Source of the DNA: Candidatus Parabacteroides intestinavium
Lineage (GTDB): Bacteria; Bacteroidota; Bacteroidia; Bacteroidales; Tannerellaceae
Assembly (NCBI GenBank): GCA_019118725.1
Contig: DWYO01000269.1
Span: forward strand, 1 to 5,568
Length of the DNA: 5,568 nucleotides
Direction of reading: 5' to 3'
In this document: one piece after another, positions 1-5,568 of the stretch
How positions within the stretch are numbered: the first letter of the stretch is position 1
Layout: the number at the start of each line of letters is the position of its first letter
The notes under the pieces: generated by a model
Databases searched by the model: none
What the model was told of the DNA's origin: nothing
The model's input: the letters and a program-made list of their open reading frames with translations, nothing else
Program-made: the position numbers and the translations under genes

Positions 1-740
1 CCGGAAATATCTGAATCATCGAAGAAATTGGCATAAAGAGAGCTTGTCTCATCGAAGATATAATCCAATGTATTCGGACGGAACTTCACAATCGGGTCCG
101 GTTCTTCCTGTACGCTGCTTAATACATAACCGGAGCCCTCCATACCATAGCCATACCCAAAACTATATGGAGTATAAACGAATCGGCCTAATGAATCCTT
201 GGTCAACAACATATAGCTATACGCATAATAATCCGCCGTAGAAGGATTGTCTCGGAAAGTCAGTTGAAACGCCATATGAAGTTGATAATCTATTGTATCG
301 AATTCGTAAGTATAGCCTAATTTCTCAATAGGAACGACCGAAGGGATTACAGTTTCAGCCGTAAGCGGTTCAAATCCTTCGCAAGTGGCACGGATTCCAA
401 TTCTATCCCCTGCCTTAGGAATATAAGTTGAGGTATAATAGGTAGTGGCATAAGGCAAATAGGACAATGAATCAGCAGACTTTTCTATATACATTTTGCC
501 TTGCTCTGCCCCATTCACCCAAAGTTCGACTTGCAAATAGTACGGTAGCGAATCCCCATGCACCCAATAAGCATCTCGTGAGGCAGGCTGAACGTCTATC
601 TGTATCGCGCTATCCGCACAAAGCTGGCGCGTCGTAAGAGAAAGCTGTACCGGAGTTCCGTCCCAATCCACATACACATCTTGCCAACAAGAGGATAACA
701 AACAACTCAAAAAAAGCAATAAAGGAACTATCTTATTCAT
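1..740 (-). CDS. DUF4249 family outer-membrane lipoprotein (partial, 3' end outside window)
   Basis: The frame is open from the ATG at 740-738 to the window edge and gives 246 residues without a stop; the C-terminus is missing. The N-terminus is a lipoprotein signal: Lys3, a hydrophobic stretch at residues 4-15 and a lipobox L-S-S-C with the lipidated cysteine at residue 18. The rest is beta-rich. It fits DUF4249: a segment near 126-140 (TAETVIPSVVPIEKL), where the family has its conserved iP..v strand, and TFRDNPSTADYY (161-172), matching the family's F.D..g..YY pattern. DUF4249 genes regularly follow TonB-dependent receptor genes in Bacteroidetes, and this start lies 6 bp after the receptor stop, so the two are almost certainly cotranscribed and probably translationally coupled. 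By analogy with SusCD-type pairs it may cap or assist the receptor at the outer membrane; this is inference, since the family has no established function that I can name. Residues 171-205 hold nine tyrosines. The start is the only ATG near the lipobox. Confidence 0.88.
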   Translation of the reverse strand, partial: MNKIVPLLLFLSCLLSSCWQDVYVDWDGTPVQLSLTTRQLCADSAIQIDVQPASRDAYWVHGDSLPYYLQVELWVNGAEQGKMYIEKSADSLSYLPYATTYYTSTYIPKAGDRIGIRATCEGFEPLTAETVIPSVVPIEKLGYTYEFDTIDYQLHMAFQLTFRDNPSTADYYAYSYMLLTKDSLGRFVYTPYSFGYGYGMEGSGYVLSSVQEEPDPIVKFRPNTLDYIFDETSSLYANFFDDSDIS

Positions 741-746
741 AACCAA

Positions 747-3155
747 TCAGAATTTATAGGTATAAGAAAATGATGGGACAATCGGGAATATACTCAACTG
801 GCGGAGTGTTATCTTCTTATTGTTTGTGTCATAATCTTCAGACCAAGCCAAAACCGGATTTTTCCGGCAATAGGCATTGTAGATGCCGATGTTCCAAATA
901 CCGGTATGCCCCTTTTTGGTGGTATGGTAAATATTTACCCCTAAGTCCAACCGATGATAGTCTGGAAGCTGATAATTGTTCCGCGTCAAGTTCTCCATCA
1001 GACTATTGCCGTACGGATTCAAAGTGATCCAATTTCCTTTGGAATAGACCCAAGACGCATTCAGTTCGACCTTCTTGCCGGGACGATAGGAGGCGACAAG
1101 ATTCAATTTATGCCGGTTATCAAAACGAGACGGGAAACGTTTTCCTCCATTAATCTCGGCAAATTGACGATCCGCCCAAGAGAGGGTATAGCCTATCCAT
1201 CCCGTAAACCTACCGTGGTTCTTCCGGACAATCCATTCCGTACCATAGGCCCGTCCTGTGCCTTGCGTCAATTTGTCTTCCCATACCATCCCGTCAGGGA
1301 AACGCCCCACCCAAGATTTGAAGTCCGACAAATGCTGCATATTCTTATAATAGGCTTCCATCGAAAAGCTATACTCCCGGTTCGGAGAATAGTGTAATCC
1401 GACAGAAATCTGATCAGATACCGAAGGCTTCACCTTATCCGTACTCGGCATCCAGATATCGGTCGGAAGGTCCAGATACGTTGCCGGAATCAGATACACC
1501 GGTTGGGTCATACGAGAATAGGCCAGCTTGGCCGACCAATGCCGGTTCAACAAATAACGGGCGGATATACGAGGCGAAAGCTGGGCATATAATTTATGCT
1601 TCAAATAAAAGGTCGAAAAAGAAAGTCCGGCATCTATACGCAAATGCTCCAAGGGATGAAAACGGTCTGACAAGAAAAGGACCGTCTCATTTCCTATCAT
1701 ACGGATTTGATTCTGCTGACGTTCTTGTATATTGCCCCAAGTATCCCCGTCTGAAGAGATAATATCCGCCTGTAAAAACTCCATGTATTCCGGACGGAAA
1801 GCCTGAAGACGGGTGGAGATTCCCGCCTGAATCTGATGCAAGGTCGTAGGACGATAGGTCAGCACCCAGGAAAGACGCCCGTCATCAATACCCGAAACCG
1901 TAGCCGACTCGGTATAAACCGGTGTTTGTGTATAATACCCGTTCCTCTCAGTTGAACTATAAAAGAGTTTGCTTCGATAACGAGTATAAGAAGCCGTAAA
2001 TTTACTCTCCAGCTTCTCTTGCATCTGATAATTCCAATTCAATACCGAAGCAAAATTTCCCCAACGAACGCGATATTTGTTTTTAAGGGAATAATCATAC
2101 GTGGAAGATTCTGTTTTATCTTCCGTTGTTACCCGAAACAAATCATCACCAGAATATATTCCTAATGAGAAATGGCTACGGCCTTGCACATAATCCATCC
2201 GACCATTGATGTCATGAAAGGAATAACGGGGATTCATCGGGTAATCCTTCAAATGGTTCTTATTCAAGATAGCAAATGTCGGAGCTGTAATCAAATCCGC
2301 CCACGAACGGCGTATGGCAAAATGAAACGAAAGTCTGTCTTTTATCAACGGCCCTTCCAGATGAGCGTTACCTTGAATCAAGCCGACACCGAAACTTCCA
2401 TGCCACTTCTTCATATTTCCTTGTTTGGTATGAATATCTGTAACCGAAGAAAGGCGTCCGTCATACTTGGCGGGGAAATACCCTTTATAGAAATCCAGCT
2501 TATCGACTACATCCGGATTGAATGCCGAAAAAAGTCCGCCTATGTGGCTTACCTGATAAACCGGCATACCGTCAATCAGGAACAGATTCTCATCGTTATT
2601 TCCACCTCGGACATACATTCCACTCATCCCCTCCATGCCCATAGCCACCCCCGGCAATTGCTGGATGCCTTTGATTAAGTCCGGCTGACTCATAATGGCC
2701 GGAATCTTCAGAAGCTGTTTCCCGGAAAGCACCTCTTTGCCCGGCTCATCGGTCAATACCGCGGCATTACGAAGGCTATCGGCTTCGACTATAAATTCTT
2801 GCAAGGATATCAATTTCATCGAATCTTGAGGTGAATAGGATTCTGATTTGCGTTTCAAGATCAGATAATCCCCCGTGACCAACCATTCAATCTCATAGGT
2901 ATAAAACAATTCGTAAAGACATAAAGATAGTGGTTGATTCTGAACAGATAGGGTTACCGGAGGAATATTCTTCAACAAAGAAGATTCAAAAGAAATGTGT
3001 TTGCCAACCTGCTTTTCTATCTCCAGCAAGACTTTCTCTATCGGGGCCTGACGGACTGAAAAAGAAATAACCGGTTCATCTTCCGCCCGAACCGATTGCA
3101 GCACCCCGAACAGAAAAGCAAGACATACCAATATCAGTTTTCCCAATCGTATCAT
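747..3155 (-). CDS. TonB-dependent outer-membrane receptor with N-terminal STN signalling domain (FecA-like)
   Basis: This 802-residue protein is a complete 22-strand-type receptor by length. A signal peptide covers residues 1-24 (hydrophobic 7-19, likely cut after V-R-A). Residues about 28-101 form an STN (secretin/TonB short N-terminal) domain, the periplasmic part that contacts FecR. A linker (102-140) leads to the plug, recognisable by LPGV (167-170), YVRGG (181-185), LIDGMPVY (193-200) and the KGYFPAKYDGRLSSV stretch (224-238). From about residue 250 on it is beta-barrel, with the family's G-rfP-rfD-RH pattern near 700 and a terminal aromatic (YKF) as expected for BAM-dependent insertion. 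It should import a ligand using TonB energy and report ligand binding to FecR. The substrate is unknown; siderophore, haem, peptide or glycan are all possible. The start codon overlaps the fecR stop as ATGA, and the DUF4249 gene starts 6 bp after its stop. There is no carboxypeptidase-like domain between STN and plug, unlike many Bacteroidetes receptors. Confidence 0.95.
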   Translation of the reverse strand: MIRLGKLILVCLAFLFGVLQSVRAEDEPVISFSVRQAPIEKVLLEIEKQVGKHISFESSLLKNIPPVTLSVQNQPLSLCLYELFYTYEIEWLVTGDYLILKRKSESYSPQDSMKLISLQEFIVEADSLRNAAVLTDEPGKEVLSGKQLLKIPAIMSQPDLIKGIQQLPGVAMGMEGMSGMYVRGGNNDENLFLIDGMPVYQVSHIGGLFSAFNPDVVDKLDFYKGYFPAKYDGRLSSVTDIHTKQGNMKKWHGSFGVGLIQGNAHLEGPLIKDRLSFHFAIRRSWADLITAPTFAILNKNHLKDYPMNPRYSFHDINGRMDYVQGRSHFSLGIYSGDDLFRVTTEDKTESSTYDYSLKNKYRVRWGNFASVLNWNYQMQEKLESKFTASYTRYRSKLFYSSTERNGYYTQTPVYTESATVSGIDDGRLSWVLTYRPTTLHQIQAGISTRLQAFRPEYMEFLQADIISSDGDTWGNIQERQQNQIRMIGNETVLFLSDRFHPLEHLRIDAGLSFSTFYLKHKLYAQLSPRISARYLLNRHWSAKLAYSRMTQPVYLIPATYLDLPTDIWMPSTDKVKPSVSDQISVGLHYSPNREYSFSMEAYYKNMQHLSDFKSWVGRFPDGMVWEDKLTQGTGRAYGTEWIVRKNHGRFTGWIGYTLSWADRQFAEINGGKRFPSRFDNRHKLNLVASYRPGKKVELNASWVYSKGNWITLNPYGNSLMENLTRNNYQLPDYHRLDLGVNIYHTTKKGHTGIWNIGIYNAYCRKNPVLAWSEDYDTNNKKITLRQLSIFPIVPSFSYTYKF

Positions 3156-3982
3156 TCTTCTTTCAAGACTATATCTAACGTCTGATTGATAACCGTAAGT
3201 ACCTCATCCAATGACATATCCCTGAATGTAGCCGTCAGACGCAAAGAATCTGAAGCTGATTTCCGATTGGTAATCCGAACATCATAACAGAGTTCCAAGT
3301 CATGAATCACTCGGGGTAAGGGAGTATCCCGAAAAACCAATTCCCGATTTTGCCAAGACAAGAGATTTTCGTTCTCTTCCTTTTCTACCTGAATTTGTTG
3401 TTCTTCAGCCGAATACCGGGCAGACATACCAGCCGTTAATAACTCCTGATGGTTCCCGGCTTCAAAACGAACCCGTCCACTCTTTACCTGTACTTCGACA
3501 TTCCGAACATCTTCCCGAACCAAGAAAGAGGTACCTAACACGGTGACCCGTGTGGATTGTGCCGATACCGTAAAAGGGCAACCCTCCAGGCGCTTTACCC
3601 GGTAAAAAGCTTTTCCTTTCATCTCAACCCAGCGTTCTGCATCACCAAAGGATTTCGCATCATAGCGTAATTCCGAACCGGAAGCCAACGTAATATGCGA
3701 ACTATCCGGCAAGTAAACCTCGGTCACCTTGCCGGAGGCAGAGGTTATCAATACCCAGTCCGGTTGATTATTCCGATAAATCAGATAACACCCCAAAGCT
3801 ATCAGCAAAAGCATGGCCGCAGCCATTCCCTTAGCCCATGCCGGAAAACGGAATACACGACGGATATGCCGCTCGGAGGCAAATTTATGCCACGCCTTTT
3901 CCACATCCAGGCTATTCTCCCGATAATGCTTCGCCACAAATGCGATCCGTTCTTCTAATGTATGCTTTTGCTCTTCACTCAT
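3152..3982 (-). CDS. FecR family anti-sigma factor
   Basis: This 276-residue single-pass inner-membrane protein is predicted to hold the ECF sigma factor at the membrane and release or activate it when the receptor signals. Residues 1-45 are a charged, helical cytoplasmic segment that should bind sigma. A transmembrane helix lies at about 49-69 (from W49 to Y69). The periplasmic FecR domain follows, with the family signature around 123-154 (GKAFYRV, CPFTV, VTVLGTSFLV). The C-terminal part from about 208 (SWQNRELVF) to 273, including LTATFRDMSLDEVLTVI, fits DUF4974, the domain usual at the end of Bacteroidetes FecR proteins. The length is slightly short for the family but nothing is missing. 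The ATG at 3982 has no Shine-Dalgarno; the leader is A-rich (TAAAAACAAACTAT), normal for Bacteroidetes. Its stop TGA overlaps the receptor ATG by 4 bp, so translation is probably coupled. It is separated from its likely sigma partner by the beta-barrel gene, which is unusual. Confidence 0.95.
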   Translation of the reverse strand: MSEEQKHTLEERIAFVAKHYRENSLDVEKAWHKFASERHIRRVFRFPAWAKGMAAAMLLLIALGCYLIYRNNQPDWVLITSASGKVTEVYLPDSSHITLASGSELRYDAKSFGDAERWVEMKGKAFYRVKRLEGCPFTVSAQSTRVTVLGTSFLVREDVRNVEVQVKSGRVRFEAGNHQELLTAGMSARYSAEEQQIQVEKEENENLLSWQNRELVFRDTPLPRVIHDLELCYDVRITNRKSASDSLRLTATFRDMSLDEVLTVINQTLDIVLKEE

Positions 3983-3996
3983 ATAGTTTGTTTTTA

Positions 3997-4031
3997 GTTG
4001 ACAAGAAACAGATTCCTAAAGTCTTGTCAAC
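3997..4031 (-). repeat. Perfect 10-bp inverted repeat between the beta-barrel gene and fecR
   Basis: The arms are GTTGACAAGA (4022-4031 read on minus) and TCTTGTCAAC (3997-4006 read on minus), with a 15-nt loop. In the minus-strand transcript this can fold into a stem ending 14 nt before the fecR start codon. A second copy of GTTGAC lies just upstream (minus strand AGTTGAC, 4034-4040), so the 3' arm has an alternative 7-bp partner. What follows is A-rich, not U-rich, so it is not a standard Rho-independent terminator. It may be an mRNA processing or stability element, an operator, or a control on fecR translation; the sequence does not decide between these. Confidence 0.6.
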
Positions 4032-4046
4032 GGGTCAACTCTATCC

Positions 4047-4697
4047 TTACAATTGAAACTTATACCCGACACTTAACGAAAGTGCATGAACGGGGTCAAA
4101 GACTCTTTCATCAGCATAACCCATCTTCGGGTTTGACAAGGTCACATCATATCCCATTGAAACAGTCCATTTATTTGCCTCAACACCAAAACGAAATACC
4201 GCACCCCAATCAAAATAACGGGATGTTTTCGTTCCGACCGACATGCTTTGTATTTCATCGGTAGGCCCTAATGATTCCCAATTCCGAATTTTGTCGGAAA
4301 AACAATATCCTATGTAGGGACCTGCCGCAACAAAGAAACGCCAATCATCAACAGGGAAATACAGCTTGCCCATCAAGGGTACAAATAAGCTGGCTTTTAC
4401 CTGCATGTATTCCAGCATTACCACCCCATTATAATGCTCTCCGAAACCATAATATCCACCAACCTCGTCATTCTTCCGCCGTTCGGTCAAGAATAATCCG
4501 CTACTGAACGCCCAACGCTCAGTAAAATCATAATCCACGCCGACTCCTAACCGCCACGAAGGCAACCAACGGACACCGGAAGAGTTTCCCTTATGGTTTA
4601 CCGCCAAAGCGAACTCCGGTGTCACACTCCATTGCGCTTTTGCCGAGCCAGTACTCAGCAAGCCCAACATCCCTAACATCAAAATCGTTTTCTTCAT
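4047..4697 (-). CDS. Outer-membrane beta-barrel protein (porin-like, about 8 strands)
   Basis: This 216-residue protein has a classic Sec signal peptide (MKK, hydrophobic 5-14, cut after A-K-A at residue 21, leaving Q22). The mature part is alternating beta-strands with aromatic girdles: RLGVGVDYDF (49-58), WAFSSGLFL (62-70), a long strand pair around 96-114, FFVAAGPYIGYCF (121-133), WGAVFRFGVEA (164-174), WTVSMGYDVTL (177-187) and HALSLSVGYKF (204-214). This fits the small Bacteroidetes beta-barrel family PF13568/PF13505. Such proteins may be structural, form small pores or bind ligands; I cannot give a specific role. It ends 64 bp before fecR and starts 142 bp after the sigma gene, on the same strand, so it may be a target or an accessory of the signalling module. 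A purine-rich stretch (AAGAAGAGAGAAAA) precedes the ATG. An unrelated gene inserted in the operon is the alternative explanation. Confidence 0.85.
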   Translation of the reverse strand: MKKTILMLGMLGLLSTGSAKAQWSVTPEFALAVNHKGNSSGVRWLPSWRLGVGVDYDFTERWAFSSGLFLTERRKNDEVGGYYGFGEHYNGVVMLEYMQVKASLFVPLMGKLYFPVDDWRFFVAAGPYIGYCFSDKIRNWESLGPTDEIQSMSVGTKTSRYFDWGAVFRFGVEANKWTVSMGYDVTLSNPKMGYADERVFDPVHALSLSVGYKFQL

Positions 4698-4777
4698 TTT
4701 TCTCTCTTCTTATAAAGTTTCCTTTTTCGTTATTTCACCTATAAGACAAGAAAAAGAGAAAAACCCCTACTCATTAC

Positions 4778-4844
4778 ATTGAAAATTGAAAAAAAATATC
4801 AGAACACCCCATTTTCGTTCCATTCTCAACTTTCGATTTTCAAT
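4778..4844 (-). repeat. Inverted repeat of TTGAAAA-type heptamers, downstream side of the sigma gene
   Basis: The arms are 4778-4791 (ATTGAAAATTGAAA) and 4831-4844 (reverse complement ATTGAAAATCGAAA), 14 bp with one mismatch and a 39-nt spacer. The arm nearest the sigma gene overlaps its end: the stop codon TGA (4842-4840 on minus) is part of the first heptamer. The motif is the same as in the repeat upstream of the sigma gene. In minus-strand RNA the mismatch is A-C. After the stem there is no clear U-run at the right place, although eight consecutive Us occur just inside the 3' arm. It may end or stabilise the sigma transcript. Confidence 0.6.
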
Positions 4845-5340
4845 TAAAAAACAGGAATGTATAGATCCGTATAGCCGTTTCGCGCAAGGCTTTTAGGGCT
4901 TTCGAGATTTGATTTTCTACCGTCTTTATCGAGATATGAAGTTCCTCGGCAATCTCCTGATATTTCAACCCGTCACGTTTAGAAAGCAGGAATATACGCC
5001 GGCGTTCCGGAGGCAGATGATCAATGGCATCCCACAAGCGGGCATCTCGCTCCGCCAACCGCACCTGCTCTTCCTCACCCGTATCTATCTCATCCGGGAA
5101 CTCATCCTGCAACATCTCCACCCGCTCTTGCGAAACCTGCAAAACAGAACGGTTCTTTACCGCCTGATACAGGTAGGCTTTCAGATTCAAGATAGACACT
5201 CCTCCCCTCAGCTTCTCCCATACATCGGCAAAAGCTTGTTGCACAACATCTTCCGCATCATCTATCTGATTAGTATATTGCAAGGCAAAAAGGCACAATG
5301 GACGATAAAGACTCTTGTACTCACTCTCGAAATCCACCAT
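4840..5340 (-). CDS. ECF RNA polymerase sigma factor (Bacteroidetes sigma-70 family, FecI-like)
   Basis: From the ATG at 5340 this is 166 residues. Region 2 spans about 5-70, with the core-binding and promoter-melting helix DAEDVVQQAFADVW (28-41) followed by KAYLYQAVKNR (54-64). A short acidic linker (79-97) leads to region 4, LPPERRRIFLLSKRDGLKYQ (109-128) and the helix-turn-helix EIAEELHISIKTVENQISKA (129-148), which reads the -35 element. No extra domain is present. It should direct RNA polymerase to the promoters of this uptake locus when FecR signals. The open frame extends 24 codons further upstream to an ATG at 5412, but those codons are the heptamer repeat and do not resemble the family, so 5340 is chosen. 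No Shine-Dalgarno is seen; the bases just before the ATG are TTTTT. The last residues run into a repeat that supplies the TGA. The anti-sigma partner is most likely the FecR at 3152-3982, although a barrel gene lies between them. Confidence 0.93.
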   Translation of the reverse strand: MVDFESEYKSLYRPLCLFALQYTNQIDDAEDVVQQAFADVWEKLRGGVSILNLKAYLYQAVKNRSVLQVSQERVEMLQDEFPDEIDTGEEEQVRLAERDARLWDAIDHLPPERRRIFLLSKRDGLKYQEIAEELHISIKTVENQISKALKALRETAIRIYTFLFFN

Positions 5341-5353
5341 AAAAAGGCTTTTT
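5341..5353 (-). other. AAAAAGCCTTTTT near-palindrome directly before the sigma start codon
   Basis: On the minus strand AAAAAGCCTTTTT fills the space between the long heptamer stem and the sigma ATG. Its arms of five A and five T flank GCC. It replaces any Shine-Dalgarno, and with the large stem just upstream it ends in a U-run, so it could help transcription stop or slow here, or could limit ribosome access. This is an observation with no proven function. Confidence 0.35.
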
Positions 5354-5429
5354 AAATTGAAAGTTGAAAATTGAAAATGAATAGAGATTTTCTGATAATC
5401 TTCAACTTTCAATCTTCAACTTTCAAATT
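5354..5429 (-). repeat. Long inverted repeat of TTGAAAR heptamers between trpS and the sigma gene
   Basis: The arm at 5354-5378 carries three heptamers on the plus strand (TTGAAAG, TTGAAAA, TTGAAAA). The opposite arm at 5405-5429 belongs to a run of four heptamers on the minus strand (TTGAAAG, TTGAAGA, TTGAAAG, TTGAAGA, 5399-5426). Of 25 opposed positions 22 are Watson-Crick; in minus-strand RNA two of the other three become U-G wobbles, leaving one U-U. The loop is about 26 nt. This fold would form in RNA reading out of trpS, 5 nt after its stop, and sits 13 nt before the sigma ATG. It could act as the trpS 3' end, as a leaky terminator, or as leader structure for the sigma gene. The stem is very AT-rich, unlike a standard intrinsic terminator. 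Confidence 0.75.
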
Positions 5430-5433
5430 CTAA

Positions 5434-5568
5434 TTATCTGAATCCAATAATCTTTCTCACTTCATTCAGGGTTTTTGAAGCACTTTCGCGAGCCTTTTCC
5501 GCACCCATACGAGCTACTTTCGCCAGATACTCCTCGTTCGAACGAATATCCAAAATGCGTTCACGAAT
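5434..5568 (-). CDS. trpS: Tryptophanyl-tRNA synthetase, C-terminal 44 residues (partial)
   Basis: The frame enters from the right edge and stops with TAA at 5436-5434. The 44 residues run from IRERILDIRS through YLAKVARMGAEKARESAS to VRKIIGFR. The pattern of a basic helix, then G-A-x-K-A-R-x-x-A and a final V-R-x-x-x-G-F, is the end of bacterial tryptophanyl-tRNA synthetase, the class I enzyme that charges tRNA-Trp in the cytoplasm. The catalytic domain, with the HIGH and KMSKS motifs, lies outside the window and cannot be checked. It is a housekeeping gene and marks the border of the signalling locus. It points the same way as the sigma gene, so read-through from trpS across the 93-bp gap is possible. 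Confidence 0.9.
   Translation of the reverse strand: MRERILDIRSNEEYLAKVARMGAEKARESASKTLNEVRKIIGFR

Noticed and set aside
44..241. A 65-codon plus-strand open frame near the left edge.
   Set aside because: It is antisense to the DUF4249 frame, which continues open through the same region with a lipobox and family motifs.
954..2678. Several plus-strand open frames of 93-168 codons (954-1397, 1481-1762, 2172-2678).
   Set aside because: All are antisense to the intact receptor gene, whose domains are unambiguous. None has a signal, a domain or a plausible leader.
3997..4031. Rho-independent terminator after the barrel gene.
   Set aside because: The stem is AT-rich and the bases following it on the transcribed strand are A-rich rather than a U-run.
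4736..4743. TATAGGTG on the minus strand upstream of the barrel gene as a possible -7 element.
   Set aside because: Only six of eight positions fit even with the free ones counted, and no -33 element is visible. An ECF-dependent promoter may be here, but its consensus is not known to me.
4909..5355. A 148-codon open frame on the plus strand opposite the sigma gene.
   Set aside because: It lies entirely antisense to a clearly recognisable sigma factor, has no family features, and its codons mirror the sigma gene.
5354..5429. CRISPR-like array, because of the short repeated units.
   Set aside because: The units are contiguous heptamers without spacers and in both orientations. There are no cas genes.
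5424..5432. TAGAATTTG on the minus strand, close to the Bacteroides -7 promoter element TAnnTTTG, just after trpS.
   Set aside because: It has three bases instead of two between TA and TTTG, there is no clear -33 TTTG at the right distance, and it overlaps the repeat arm. It is too weak to call a promoter.

Overview
The window looks like a chromosomal piece of a Bacteroidales bacterium (Bacteroides/Parabacteroides type; the genus is inferred and I cannot confirm it). The reasons are a Bacteroidetes-style ECF sigma factor, a FecR-type anti-sigma factor, a TonB-dependent receptor with a signalling domain, a DUF4249 lipoprotein, near absence of Shine-Dalgarno sequences, and moderate GC content. 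All six genes lie on the minus strand, so they read from right to left.

Layout in transcription order: the 3' end of trpS (5434-5568, cut by the window edge); a 93-bp gap filled by a long imperfect inverted repeat made of TTGAAAR heptamers; an ECF sigma factor gene (4840-5340); a 142-bp gap with a second, smaller inverted repeat of the same heptamer family; an outer-membrane beta-barrel protein gene (4047-4697); a 64-bp gap with a perfect 10-bp inverted repeat; fecR (3152-3982); a TonB-dependent receptor gene (747-3155) overlapping fecR by ATGA; and, 6 bp further on, a DUF4249 lipoprotein gene (1-740) that runs off the left edge.

The sigma, FecR and receptor genes form a cell-surface signalling module like the E. 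coli FecA/FecR/FecI iron-citrate system. The receptor binds an external ligand. Its periplasmic N-terminal (STN) domain contacts the periplasmic part of FecR, and FecR passes the signal through the inner membrane to the sigma factor, which then transcribes the uptake genes. The DUF4249 lipoprotein is probably the receptor's outer-membrane partner. The substrate cannot be read from the sequence.

Three things are less usual. The beta-barrel gene sits between the sigma factor and its anti-sigma factor. The receptor joins STN to plug without the carboxypeptidase-like domain common in Bacteroidetes receptors. The sigma gene is tightly framed by heptamer-based inverted repeats, one of which supplies its stop codon. 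The module itself is a known type; I see no clearly unprecedented system here.
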